Source: an uncultured Candidatus Saccharibacteria bacterium
Lineage (GTDB): Bacteria > Patescibacteria > Saccharimonadia > Saccharimonadales > UBA4665
Length of the DNA stretch: 18,790 nucleotides
NCBI GenBank assembly: GCA_903925195.1
Contig: CAIYEO010000017.1
Coordinates: 1 to 18,790 of the forward strand
Direction of reading: 5' to 3'
Shown here: positions 1-8,063 of the stretch, one piece after another
How positions within the stretch are numbered: the stretch's first letter is position 1
Layout: each line of letters begins with the position of its first letter
The notes under the pieces: generated by a model
What the model saw: only the letters and a program-made list of their open reading frames with translations
Databases searched by the model: none
What the model was told of the DNA's origin: nothing
Program-made: the position numbers and the translations under genes

Positions 1-33
1 ACCTGTAAATTTTACCATAACAGAGAGGAAATT

Positions 34-66
34 GAAATACCCTAGTTTTTTAGGCTAGGGTATTTC
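34..66 (-). terminator. Stem-loop, likely terminator of the surface-protein operon
   Basis: A perfect 12-bp inverted repeat (GAAATACCCTAG at 34-45, CTAGGGTATTTC at 55-66) encloses a 9-nt T-rich loop. It lies about 100 nt past the stop codon of the minus-strand PKD protein gene, where a transcription terminator would be expected. The U tract is short and partly within the stem, so efficiency is uncertain; the hairpin is symmetric enough to act from both sides. Confidence 0.6.
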
Positions 67-67
67 G

Positions 68-106
68 TTAACTTAAGAGAGCGGTCAGTCATGCTCGTTA
101 AGTTAA
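68..106. repeat. Inverted repeat between the terminator and the PKD gene
   Basis: TTAACTTAA (68-76) is the exact reverse complement of TTAAGTTAA (98-106). Inside it, GAGC (79-82) can pair with GCTC (93-96), which would give a two-tier hairpin. There is no open reading frame here. It may be a second RNA hairpin at the 3' end of the minus-strand transcript or a protein-binding palindrome; nothing in the sequence decides between these. Confidence 0.4.
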
Positions 107-165
107 ACATAACACAATTGAGTTATTATTACTAGTGTTTATCCACAGCTTTGAAGCTTAGGTTA

Positions 166-1263
166 TTACTTGCGGGCTAATACTTTAGTATAAACTCGGT
201 GAGCAATTGCTCCTACTAAAGTAACTAAGGCGAATATTCCTAGTACTTCTCCAGGGCCTGTGTTAACAAGTGTAGTTGGAGGAGTAACTACTGGAGGTAC
301 GGTCTTGCCTTTGAAAGTTATATTAGATGCACATTTATCTGAAGTAATGTTTCCGACTGATGTATCTAAAGTTGCACGTATTAAGTATGTGCCATCAGCA
401 GTATATGTATGACTAATAGGTAACTGATTGAAATTAATACTATTTTTAGTACCGTCACCGAAATCAAGGTTGAGCTTGTTTACAGTTGCACTTCCAGCTG
501 TATAAGTAACATTACTGACACGAACAGTTCTATTGTCACCGTCTAAAGTAATCAGGTTACAGGTTGGAGGAGTAACTACTGGAGGTATAACTACCTTAAC
601 AGCTAATACTACGTAAACTCTTTCATCCCAACATCCCCAAACATCGCCTGGAGTTTGTTCGCTTCGGATAGAAGTACCATTACCAACAATTGAATCACTT
701 AGAGCAACAACGCCAGTGCCTCTACTATATTGACTTGCAGATCCAGGAACATACTGAAGAGTTACGTTCTGACCGTTACAATTAATTGTAACGTTATCTG
801 AAACAGTAGCTGCGTTACTAGCACTTAGTGTAGCACTAGGACTAAAAGTTGAAGCTTTGTCTGAAGATCCAGGTAAAGCAACTTTTAACATAGCGCCGTG
901 AATTACGCTTGGGCCTGTTCCGTTGTTATTTCCATCAACACTAGCACCATTATGAACATATACATGTAGTTGGATAACTTGTCCGTTAGTACAGTTTGAA
1001 CTAACTGGATCAGTAAAAGGAGTAGTTCCTTCGTTTAGATTTCCGCCAACCGGTACTCGACCTTGTAGAAAGTCTTGTTCACCGTCTGCAGGCATTGGAG
1101 CAGATAAATTATTTCCAGTAAAAACATTATATGCAGGTACTGGTGAAGCTAGAGTAGTTGATCCAGTGTAGGGTATAGCGCTTGAAACGCCACCAGCTAA
1201 TGCTAGCACCATTCCAAAACTTGTAAGTCCTAGGGTTATTTTCTTTAGTAGATTTAATTTCAT
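166..1263 (-). CDS. Secreted surface protein with PKD domain and C-terminal LVNTG-type anchor
   Basis: Predicted exported cell-surface protein of 365 aa. Residues 1-29 form a classical signal peptide (KK n-region, hydrophobic core, VSSA before the probable cleavage site). Residues about 40-225 form a CPR-type extracellular domain ending in an aromatic WGCWDERVYV stretch. A PPVVTPPT linker (227-234) leads into a PKD-like domain (about 235-318) with DFGDGT (267-272) and SHTYTADGTY (284-293). The linker recurs at 323-330, followed by LVNTG (332-336), a hydrophobic helix (340-357) and a basic tail. That is the layout of a sortase substrate, although LVNTG departs from LPXTG and may simply be a membrane anchor. 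An AAGGA ribosome binding site precedes the ATG. It lies 23 nt behind the lipoprotein gene and is probably cotranscribed with it. The ligand is unknown; PKD domains usually mediate adhesion or protein contacts. Confidence 0.8.
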   Translation of the reverse strand: MKLNLLKKITLGLTSFGMVLALAGGVSSAIPYTGSTTLASPVPAYNVFTGNNLSAPMPADGEQDFLQGRVPVGGNLNEGTTPFTDPVSSNCTNGQVIQLHVYVHNGASVDGNNNGTGPSVIHGAMLKVALPGSSDKASTFSPSATLSASNAATVSDNVTINCNGQNVTLQYVPGSASQYSRGTGVVALSDSIVGNGTSIRSEQTPGDVWGCWDERVYVVLAVKVVIPPVVTPPTCNLITLDGDNRTVRVSNVTYTAGSATVNKLNLDFGDGTKNSINFNQLPISHTYTADGTYLIRATLDTSVGNITSDKCASNITFKGKTVPPVVTPPTTLVNTGPGEVLGIFALVTLVGAIAHRVYTKVLARK

Positions 1264-1286
1264 AATATATATTCCTTTTTCTCTAA

Positions 1287-2597
1287 TTAATTACAAATTA
1301 CGTAAGGTGGGTTAGGTACACATCCAGGTTGAGTTCCTTTGGTAGGAGCTGTTGTTGTGGTAGTTGTTTCTGGAGTAGTAGTTGTAGTCGTAGGATGAGT
1401 TGTGGTAGTTGTTTCTGGAGTAGTAGTTGTAGTGTTATATGGACCAGTAGTTGTAGTTGAGCCCTCAGGTGATGTAGTTGAAGTGCTACCACCGCCGCCA
1501 TTACCACCGCCACCGTTTCCAGTGCCAGTTCCGCCATTGCCATTACCACCGCCACCGTTTCCAGTGCCAGTTCCGCCATTGCCATTACCACCGCCACCGT
1601 TTCCAGTGCCAGTTCCAATTCCAGATCCACCAGATGCTACTACAGTTGTAGCACCATTTGGATATTGAGTTGTAATAGTTATTTCGCCATTTGGACCAGT
1701 TTGAGTTGTTGTCTTCAAGCCATTTGGACCAATAGTAACATTGGTTTTTGCATTAGGTGCATTATTTGGAGTTACATTTTGCTGGGGAGCATTTTCTTGA
1801 AAATTAACCGAAGTGTTGCCTATAAAGTTATTGAATACAACAGTACCGTCAGTCTGGAATAATATTAGACTTTGTAGTTTAGAATATAGAGCAGCTTCAG
1901 CTGGAGTTATATTTTGATCTACTTGGTTAAAACCAACTTCAAAACCTTGAAGCGTACCAGTAGTATTGATTGTAATAGTTTTAAGGCCTGTAACTTTTTT
2001 ATCTTCTCTTACGGCAGCAATCTCTGTTGCTTGACCTTTTGTAATGGCAAAGTTTTTAGCAGGAGTAAGGAAAGTTAGAAAAGCAGATGCTTGTATTTCA
2101 GCATTTTTAGCAGCTTCAGGACTATTGATGAATGATGTATTTAATTGATTAATACGATCTAGTACGTCTTGACCAGGTAATTGCTTAGTTTGTCTTAGTT
2201 CTTGAACGTAAGAAACTATTGCAAGTGAACGAGTATCTGTACAGATTCTTTCTCTAAGTCTTGAAGTAGCTTCAGTAGTTGAAGCTAGTACTTGTTGACC
2301 GTGCTTATTTAGATTGTATAGTGCAGGAAACATTGATTCAGGCTTAACAAAGTTATCGTTTGCAGATTCTTTATATATATCACCAGTAGTAACACATTCA
2401 GCGCCTTTTTCATTTGGGTTAGTAGTAGAGTGAGAAGCTCCGCGATTGTGATGAGTAGCTTCTTGAGTGGCACCACAGGCAGATAAAATCATCGAACCGG
2501 CCGCTACTAAAGCACCAGCTTTTGCCCAAAAAGGTATTTCACGATTTGAAGTTGAGTTTATATTTTCCTGAGTACTTGTAGATCTTGCTAATTCCAT
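1287..2597 (-). CDS. Putative lipoprotein with Gly/Asn-rich and Thr-rich repeats
   Basis: Uncharacterised 436-aa envelope protein. After a 22-residue polar N-terminus comes a hydrophobic segment (about 23-40) ending in LSAC-G, a good lipobox with Cys41 as the lipidation site; the long n-region is unusual but acceptable. The middle part (about 60-270) is globular and helix-rich without a family I recognise. The C-terminal third is low complexity: a 14-residue Gly/Asn/Thr repeat present three times, then a Thr-rich stretch with TTTTPETTTTT-like units, then a short Cys-containing tail (CVPNPPYVIC) that could form a disulfide. The Thr/Gly region is probably an extended, possibly glycosylated, stalk. 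A strong AGGAGAT ribosome binding site sits just upstream of the ATG, and a separate promoter precedes it. It is probably expressed together with the PKD surface protein. Confidence 0.7.
   Translation of the reverse strand: MELARSTSTQENINSTSNREIPFWAKAGALVAAGSMILSACGATQEATHHNRGASHSTTNPNEKGAECVTTGDIYKESANDNFVKPESMFPALYNLNKHGQQVLASTTEATSRLRERICTDTRSLAIVSYVQELRQTKQLPGQDVLDRINQLNTSFINSPEAAKNAEIQASAFLTFLTPAKNFAITKGQATEIAAVREDKKVTGLKTITINTTGTLQGFEVGFNQVDQNITPAEAALYSKLQSLILFQTDGTVVFNNFIGNTSVNFQENAPQQNVTPNNAPNAKTNVTIGPNGLKTTTQTGPNGEITITTQYPNGATTVVASGGSGIGTGTGNGGGGNGNGGTGTGNGGGGNGNGGTGTGNGGGGNGGGGSTSTTSPEGSTTTTGPYNTTTTTPETTTTTHPTTTTTTPETTTTTTAPTKGTQPGCVPNPPYVICN
1354..1432 (-). repeat. Duplicated Thr-rich coding repeat
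   Basis: Two near-identical 34-nt copies (1354-1387 and 1399-1432, period 45 nt) lie in frame in the lipoprotein gene and encode the TTTTPETTTTT segments. The period is a multiple of three, so copy-number change would keep the frame. Confidence 0.75.
1501..1616 (-). repeat. 42-bp tandem repeat, ~2.8 copies, encoding a Gly/Asn-rich stalk
   Basis: Direct repeats starting TTACCACCGCCACCG occur at 1501, 1543 and 1585, exactly 42 bp apart, and are nearly identical. They encode the 14-aa unit GNGGGGNGNGGTGT on the minus strand. Near-identity at the nucleotide level points to recent expansion; slippage would change stalk length by 14 residues per unit. Confidence 0.9.
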
Positions 2598-2657
2598 TTT
2601 ATATCTCCTGATTACTGTTACACAATTGCTTTTTAATAAATAAAAAGAATTTACACT

Positions 2658-2686
2658 AGTTTATCATAACTTTGTGCTTATGTCAA
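2658..2686 (-). promoter_or_regulatory. Sigma70-type promoter of the lipoprotein/PKD genes
   Basis: On the minus strand TTGACA (2686-2681) is followed after exactly 17 nt by TAAACT (2663-2658), with an upstream TG giving an extended -10 element. It lies about 60 nt before the lipoprotein ATG. The leader contains a 7-bp A/T hairpin (2629-2647) and an AGGAGAT ribosome binding site. Confidence 0.75.
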
Positions 2687-2716
2687 TGTTTAACCTTAAT
2701 ATTGTTATGCTTACAA

Positions 2717-3709
2717 TTACCTTAATTTAGCTCTTAATTGTTCTCTTAAGCTAGTTAGCCATAGGCCGTTATCTGTTTTTAGCTCAATGTGAGCCTCACA
2801 AGAGTCTGCTAAGGCCTCATCTATTGCCTGTTTCTTAATTAATGCTGCCTTGGAATAATTTCGTCTGATGTCTTGTCCAATTTTGTCTTTTTTATCACTT
2901 CCAATATGGAGAACCCTTCTTCTTGTAGAAAAAGTTTCTGTTTTGTCGTGTAGTTCAAAATCACCAGGTTGTATCAGCTCTACGGCAACAACTGAGTTAT
3001 CTTGGCTTTTTAATGCTTCGAGAGCTTCAAGCCAACCATTATCATCACTAGGTAAATAACTATCTCCTCGAAAATCTGAAACAACGAAGATTATACTTCT
3101 AGTTGCTAGTTTTCCTACCCTATCTATGACTGTAGAAAGTCTTATATCTTCTTTTTTATCAGTTTCGAATCTTCCTGAGGCTAATTGCTGGCTGATATAT
3201 TCACCATTACTTAGCAAAGAAATATCCTGAAAAGTTCTAGCTAGTCTTCCAATGACTGGATTTGGCTGAACATATATACCCTCGTCTGTTCCAGCAATAA
3301 GTGCTGTTGGTATATCCTGTTTGATAGCAGTCTTAAGCAGACTAGCAATAACTGACGCGCCTAGATTTTTTTCAGAAAAGTGCCCCTGATTCACGCTCGA
3401 TCGATCTTTAAATACATCTGTTGCAATATATATAGATGGAGTGACTTCACTAACATGAGTTCTTATGACTGGCATAGAACCTTCTGATTGCCGTGCAGTT
3501 AGTCTCCAATCAATATCTTTAACGTTATCACCGAACTGATATTCTCTAACGCCATCTCTTTCTCTACCGCGGCCTCTGTTCCTTGAAATATGCTCACCTC
3601 CAACAAAACCACTCAAATTAGGTGATTCTATGGAGGGCACAGAACCAACACCTTCTACGCCTTGATCAGGCTGAAAGACCGGTTCATATTTATTATTTTC
3701 AAGTGACAT
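2717..3709 (-). CDS. DUF58 domain protein of the MoxR/VWA cluster
   Basis: The 330-aa protein carries the DUF58 signature: a basic RGRGRERDGVREY segment, then FGDNVKDIDWRLTAR (59-73), matching the family pattern Y-x-x-GD-x-x-R-x-IDW-x-x-(T/S)AR. The rest follows a VWA-like fold (ATDVF near 96-100, IIFVVSDFRGD near 200). Unlike many DUF58 proteins it has no N-terminal membrane helices, so it is probably cytoplasmic. DUF58 proteins are commonly encoded next to MoxR ATPases and VWA proteins and are thought to act in a chaperone-like complex; the client is unknown. It is the third gene of the operon, 30 nt after MoxR, with an AGGA too far from the ATG to be a strong ribosome binding site. Confidence 0.85.
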   Translation of the reverse strand: MSLENNKYEPVFQPDQGVEGVGSVPSIESPNLSGFVGGEHISRNRGRGRERDGVREYQFGDNVKDIDWRLTARQSEGSMPVIRTHVSEVTPSIYIATDVFKDRSSVNQGHFSEKNLGASVIASLLKTAIKQDIPTALIAGTDEGIYVQPNPVIGRLARTFQDISLLSNGEYISQQLASGRFETDKKEDIRLSTVIDRVGKLATRSIIFVVSDFRGDSYLPSDDNGWLEALEALKSQDNSVVAVELIQPGDFELHDKTETFSTRRRVLHIGSDKKDKIGQDIRRNYSKAALIKKQAIDEALADSCEAHIELKTDNGLWLTSLREQLRAKLR

Positions 3710-3739
3710 ATCTGTAATTATCCTAAACTTTCAGTAATT

Positions 3740-4753
3740 TTATTGAATAGTTTTTTGAGGATTCATCTTAAGAGCATCTTCATATAGCTCATCGAATGTT
3801 GCCTTAGAACCAAATTTCAAACCAGTTCTGTGCTGAAGTACATATTTAGCAACCCGATCAACATCAGTATCATAAACTTCTTGTTGACCATTCTTGATAG
3901 CATTTAATGTAGCTAACCTATAAATAATAATCGCAGGTCTAGCACCAGCAAGTACTGTTAACTCTGGATCTAATTCACGACTAAGTTCAGAATCTCTTAA
4001 AGATATGATTATGTTAGCAGTACGATATTTAACTGATTTAGATAATGCTACTAGACCTACAGCTCTTTGAACTAAAGCTAAATCACCTGGACTAAGTCTC
4101 TGATTGGCTTTAACGCCTTTTATGCCATATTCAGCAGCTGTAACCATATCGTCAGTGTCATATGGGGCAAACTTCATACTAACTGCAAATCTATCTCTAA
4201 GGCCGTTTGTAAGCAGTTGAGTACCTGTCTCAATGTTCTGCGCGTTCTGAGTTGCAAGAAGCATGTGATGAGCAGGTAGTTCATAAGTTACGCCATTAAC
4301 CGTTACTTGAGATTCGGCCAATGGTTCAATAAGAGCAGCTTGTTCTCTTGCATTAGATCTATTTACTTCGTCTCCAAGTACTATATCACCGAAGATTGGT
4401 CCAGGGATAAACTGAAAATCTCCATTTTTATAGATTACATTGCCAGTTATATCACTTGTAGTAAGATCTGGAGAACCTTGAAACCTAGTATAAGTTCCAC
4501 CCCTAATATCTGCTAAAGCTTTAGCGATAGTCGTCTTACCAAGTCCTGGATGAGAATCCATTAAGACATGACCATCACGACCCATAGAAGCAGCTAAACT
4601 TAAGATTGTCCTGTGTTCTGGATCCATATGTACGGATTGAGCTAATTCTGCACCAATCGCATTAATGATTCTTGATCCTTCATCTATGTATATGTGACTA
4701 TCAATTGATAAGTTAGAATCTTCTTGTTTTAAAATATATCCTTCGTGTTTCAT
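3740..4753 (-). CDS. MoxR-family AAA+ ATPase
   Basis: A 337-aa AAA+ protein of the MoxR subfamily. Walker A is HPGLGKTT (68-75), Walker B is IVLGDEVNR (124-132), and sensor 1 lies in MLLATQNAQN (164-173). The stretch after Walker B (AREQAALIEPLAESQVTV) is the characteristic MoxR segment. MoxR ATPases are proposed to remodel or insert metal into client proteins together with VWA proteins. The gene lies between the VWA and DUF58 genes in the same operon, 24 nt after VWA, with a strong AAGGAG ribosome binding site. All ATPase motifs are intact, so activity is expected even though the partner VWA has a degenerate metal site. Length is normal for the family. Confidence 0.93.
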   Translation of the reverse strand: MKHEGYILKQEDSNLSIDSHIYIDEGSRIINAIGAELAQSVHMDPEHRTILSLAASMGRDGHVLMDSHPGLGKTTIAKALADIRGGTYTRFQGSPDLTTSDITGNVIYKNGDFQFIPGPIFGDIVLGDEVNRSNAREQAALIEPLAESQVTVNGVTYELPAHHMLLATQNAQNIETGTQLLTNGLRDRFAVSMKFAPYDTDDMVTAAEYGIKGVKANQRLSPGDLALVQRAVGLVALSKSVKYRTANIIISLRDSELSRELDPELTVLAGARPAIIIYRLATLNAIKNGQQEVYDTDVDRVAKYVLQHRTGLKFGSKATFDELYEDALKMNPQKTIQ

Positions 4754-4777
4754 AATATTCTCCTTAATTATCTGCTA

Positions 4778-5818
4778 TTAAACAGTTACCTTTCTGACTT
4801 TTCGTCCATATTTTGCATATCCTGCATACACTAGCGCTGCACCTAAAATATATGGTGGATACCAGTTCTGTGTATTTTTAGATGAGCCTACAGCTAATTG
4901 ATCTGAATTAATTGCGCTAGCTATAGTTTCATGGCTTGTAACAACGTCGATATTCTTAGAGCCAAAACTAGAAAATATGTTCTCAGAGACAGATGACGGG
5001 AAATTTGTTCCACCATAGTTATAGCTTGCAGGTGATTTGCCAGGAATAATTACCTTTACATCTATTCCTTGCATAGTTAGAGCCATTGTTTCTTCGGCAA
5101 TCTGTTGAGAATTAGAAGTAGAATCTAAAACACCATCAGATATTAAGATGACTTCTCCATTTTTCTTGGCAGGATTATTGGCTTCATTCGGTAGACCAGA
5201 TGCGGCGACACTAAGACCGGCAACAGCATTAGCACCATTCTGATCAATATTCGTATTTTTTTTAACTGCATCAATTAAATTATTATTCTTTTTGCCCATA
5301 GGAACAGATACATAAGTGTTTGCTCCAAATTGTACAACCGATAAGTTACCGGAGTAATTTGAGTCTTTAATTCCTTGAATGGCTGCATCAAATCTCGTCT
5401 GATGATTACTCATATCTGATGTGTTTTGCATAGCAAGTGAACTATCTAGAGCTATAGCAATGTTTTGATTACTATTTTGGGATACTATTTCTGTAGTTGG
5501 ATGAGTGACTAAAGAAGCTGCAAAGATTGCAAATCCAGCTGTCATAAGAGTTCTTGGACCAAGGCGTCTACGTGTATCGTAGGCTAGGTTTGTTCCTGGA
5601 TTACTAGATTCACTCATAGATAAAGCCTGTTCAAGGACTGTATCGTCATGATTACCATAATTACTTGCAAGTTCGTCTTTAGATGCACTAGACTCTTTTC
5701 TATCTTTGAGCCATGAGCCCATAGCTACGGCTGCTATTACTGGCGCAGCAAGAAGGTACCTACCTGAATTTGGTAGGTTAGATACCTGTTCATAAATTTG
5801 TTCTGGAATATTAGCCAT
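4778..5818 (-). CDS. Membrane-anchored VWA domain protein with degenerate MIDAS
   Basis: A 346-aa protein with hydrophobic segments at about 21-36, 91-106 and 322-335 around a von Willebrand A domain (about 118-300). Core VWA features are visible: NIAIALDSSLAMQ strand (119-131), a GANAVAGLS loop (195-203) and VILISDG (223-229). The metal-ion-dependent adhesion site is incomplete: the DxSxS motif reads DSSLA (125-129), and the usual Thr of the second loop is Ala196, while the Asp of SDG is kept. The order TM-VWA-TM resembles BatA/BatB-type proteins that work with MoxR and DUF58 partners. It is the first gene of the operon, preceded by a consensus promoter. No strong ribosome binding site precedes the ATG. 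Confidence 0.85.
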   Translation of the reverse strand: MANIPEQIYEQVSNLPNSGRYLLAAPVIAAVAMGSWLKDRKESSASKDELASNYGNHDDTVLEQALSMSESSNPGTNLAYDTRRRLGPRTLMTAGFAIFAASLVTHPTTEIVSQNSNQNIAIALDSSLAMQNTSDMSNHQTRFDAAIQGIKDSNYSGNLSVVQFGANTYVSVPMGKKNNNLIDAVKKNTNIDQNGANAVAGLSVAASGLPNEANNPAKKNGEVILISDGVLDSTSNSQQIAEETMALTMQGIDVKVIIPGKSPASYNYGGTNFPSSVSENIFSSFGSKNIDVVTSHETIASAINSDQLAVGSSKNTQNWYPPYILGAALVYAGYAKYGRKVRKVTV

Positions 5819-5853
5819 AAATATTTATATCCACTTAAATGAATAAGAAGCAT

Positions 5854-5882
5854 ATAATACAGTGTTTATGCTAATTTGTCAA
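5854..5882 (-). promoter_or_regulatory. Sigma70-type promoter of the VWA-MoxR-DUF58 operon
   Basis: Minus-strand TTGACA (5882-5877), 17-nt spacer, TATTAT (5859-5854). It sits in the 74-nt gap between the end of the histidine kinase gene and the VWA start codon, giving a predicted leader of about 30 nt. Confidence 0.8.
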
Positions 5883-5892
5883 GGTTATGGAG

Positions 5893-8013
5893 CTATTTCT
5901 TTGGCAAGCTAAATCCAAAAGTACTCCCCTTATTTTCAACAGAATCGAAGATAACTGAGCCACCTTGAGCGATGATAACCTTCTTAGCCATAAACAGACC
6001 AAGCCCGGTACCATCTGGCCTAGCCTTTTTAGCATTATCTGCCCGATAAAACTTAGTGAATAGATGATGGACAACGTCTTTTGGAACACCAATACCTGTA
6101 TCGATGATTTTTAGTTCTATATTTGGGCCTTTTTCTTCTAATATGACTGTTATTTTGCCACCTGAGGGAGTGTAGTAAATTGCATTGTCCAAAAAGTTCA
6201 TCATAACTTGTCGTGTCTTTATCTCATCCAGATTAAGAGTTGGGAAATTAGTTGGCTTATTGAATGTTATTTTGAGTCCTCTAGACTTGGCTGTCTCGGT
6301 TAATAGATAAATTTCTTCTTCGATGATTTTTGGAATATTGCACTCTGTTTTCTCTATGATGAATTTTCCAGATTGTAATCTAGATATATTAAGCAAATCT
6401 GCAATTAGATAAACCATTCTTTGAGAACTATCAAAAGCCTGAGTCAGCATTTTATTCTGCTCTTTGGAGATAGCGCCAGCATCACCCTCCAAGACCATAC
6501 TGAGATAACCCTTAACAGACGTCAAAGGAGTTCTTAACTGATGAGAGGCCATGCTAATGAAGTCATCTTTAGTTTGATCAAGAGTTTTTAGTTTTGAATT
6601 AGCTCTAGTTAGTTGTCTAGTGGCAACTTCTATTTTTTCTTGCAAGGTTGCGTTGAATCTCTGAATTTCTTGGTATCTTAGTGCATTTTGTAAACTTATA
6701 GCAATTTCATCCGAGGCAATACTCATAAGCCTTATATCTTTTTCGCTATATACTGCTCCCGATTCTTTGTAGCCAACGAATATATATCCAATCTCATCAT
6801 CACCGGTTCGTAGTTTCATGACCACAGCAATATCTTTTTTAATCAAAAGATTGTATAGACTTGAGTCATTCATCTGATTGATTTCATCTAAGACGATAAC
6901 ACTGTTAGATTCTTCACTTATTAGTCTATGAAGCTCATTTAAGTGCTTGTCTTTTGATTGGTTTTTACTAAAATCGAACTTCAAAAACTTGGGACGTATT
7001 GCTTCCTCTAATATTTTAGAACTTCCTTCTATGATTAACTTAGAGTTAATACTACCTACAAGTAGATTACTTAATTTATCGAGAACAATCTGAGGCTCAT
7101 AATAATCTCTATAAAATAACCTATTTGTATACTTATTGAATAGAATTGTTATTGGCTGAAAAATTACAGAAATAATAAAAGTCACCAATGATATTAAAAG
7201 AATAGCTCCAAAACTGAGATTTATATTGAGTATCCTTGTGAGAATCATAATTAGAGGAGTAATTAATATCAAAGAGATAAAAATAAGAGTTAAGAAATAA
7301 GAGAAAGATCTAGCTATAATGAGTCTTATATCGAATAGTTTATGCTTAATGATTGCATAAGACAGGAAGAAAACTACAAAAAGTGAACTTACTGCACCAA
7401 ATTTGGATATATACCAATTATGAGTAATCGCAGGAATTATAGCAGCAGTTAAAATTGACCATATAAATGATAGAAAAAAACCAAGAGAAAGATAAATTAC
7501 CTGCTGTCTCTGTATCTGCGATAATGATTTTAATCTATATGATTTGTAGAAATTAAAACTAAGAAATACTAGAAAAATAAATGATGTGAATATATACAGA
7601 AAATACAAATTACCGTTATTAATCTGAGCCACACTATCTGATTTTATATATTTTACACTCGATACTATTTCATTCGTAAATAAAGTCAATACAAGCAAAA
7701 TAGGAGTCACAATAAGAGCAATAATCTTTTGAATAGGATGCTTGATTATATGCTGAGGGAAATAAATAGATAATAACCAAACACTAATGACTAGCAGTAA
7801 ACCAACGAAGAGACTTAACTTATTGATGAATAGTAATAAATCATACGAAGAAATATGATTGCTAAAGTAATTAGCGACAAACCAGGTTACGGCTATAATA
7901 TTAAATAATCCAAAAAGTTGAAATGATAGGTTTTTGATATTTCTAAAAACTATCAAAGTACCTAGAATGGTTATTATTAAGATAGAGATTAGTAAAACAA
8001 TTAGGTCCAGCAT
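5893..8013 (-). CDS. Membrane sensor histidine kinase (multi-TM, GAF-like, HisKA, HATPase_c)
   Basis: A 706-aa hybrid-free sensor kinase. Residues 1-290 contain about eight to nine hydrophobic helices, like the multi-TM sensor regions of 7TMR/HTPsase-type kinases. A GAF-like region (about 305-445) follows, then a coiled-coil linker (450-482). HisKA carries the H-box SHQLRTPL with His491 as phosphoacceptor. The ATPase domain has the N-box NFLDNA (606-611), G1 DTGIG (638-642) and G2 GTGLGL (668-673), so it should be active. There is no receiver domain. The two REC-only proteins encoded from 9988 and 10397 on the opposite strand are plausible partners, which is inferred only from proximity. The start codon seems leaderless: TATATT ends 6 nt before the ATG and no ribosome binding site is seen. 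The ligand is unknown. Confidence 0.92.
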   Translation of the reverse strand: MLDLIVLLISILIITILGTLIVFRNIKNLSFQLFGLFNIIAVTWFVANYFSNHISSYDLLLFINKLSLFVGLLLVISVWLLSIYFPQHIIKHPIQKIIALIVTPILLVLTLFTNEIVSSVKYIKSDSVAQINNGNLYFLYIFTSFIFLVFLSFNFYKSYRLKSLSQIQRQQVIYLSLGFFLSFIWSILTAAIIPAITHNWYISKFGAVSSLFVVFFLSYAIIKHKLFDIRLIIARSFSYFLTLIFISLILITPLIMILTRILNINLSFGAILLISLVTFIISVIFQPITILFNKYTNRLFYRDYYEPQIVLDKLSNLLVGSINSKLIIEGSSKILEEAIRPKFLKFDFSKNQSKDKHLNELHRLISEESNSVIVLDEINQMNDSSLYNLLIKKDIAVVMKLRTGDDEIGYIFVGYKESGAVYSEKDIRLMSIASDEIAISLQNALRYQEIQRFNATLQEKIEVATRQLTRANSKLKTLDQTKDDFISMASHQLRTPLTSVKGYLSMVLEGDAGAISKEQNKMLTQAFDSSQRMVYLIADLLNISRLQSGKFIIEKTECNIPKIIEEEIYLLTETAKSRGLKITFNKPTNFPTLNLDEIKTRQVMMNFLDNAIYYTPSGGKITVILEEKGPNIELKIIDTGIGVPKDVVHHLFTKFYRADNAKKARPDGTGLGLFMAKKVIIAQGGSVIFDSVENKGSTFGFSLPKK

Positions 8014-8019
8014 TTACTA

Positions 8020-8048
8020 AATATAACCTTATTAAGCATAATCGTAAA
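8020..8048 (-). promoter_or_regulatory. Possible leaderless promoter of the histidine kinase gene
   Basis: Minus-strand TTTACG (8048-8043), 17-nt spacer and TATATT (8025-8020) end 6 nt before the ATG at 8013. Transcription would begin at or next to the start codon. The -35 box matches consensus at only four of six positions. Confidence 0.4.
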
Positions 8049-8063
8049 CTATATTGTTACCAT

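Noticed and set aside
139..147. Perfect DnaA box TTATCCACA near the left edge
   Set aside because: It is single, with no second box, AT-rich unwinding region or dnaA/dnaN gene nearby; one exact 9-mer is not surprising in 18.8 kb of AT-rich DNA.
1402..1668. Plus-strand Pro/Val-rich reading frame opposite the lipoprotein repeats
   Set aside because: It is the mirror of the low-complexity repeat region and has no independent start signals or domain.
3631..3640. TGGAGGGCAC, whose complement GTGCCCTCCA resembles the repeat core on the minus strand
   Set aside because: It lies inside the DUF58 coding sequence, lacks the left arm and has a mismatch in the core; chance similarity.
5871..6092. Short minus-strand frame overlapping the 3' end of the histidine kinase gene
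   Set aside because: It lies in another frame over the intact HATPase_c coding region, which has clear N, G1 and G2 motifs.
8027..8040. TATGCTTAA on the minus strand upstream of the histidine kinase, like the motif behind the tRNA
   Set aside because: No repeat core is next to it and the motif is short and AT-rich; most likely promoter spacer sequence.
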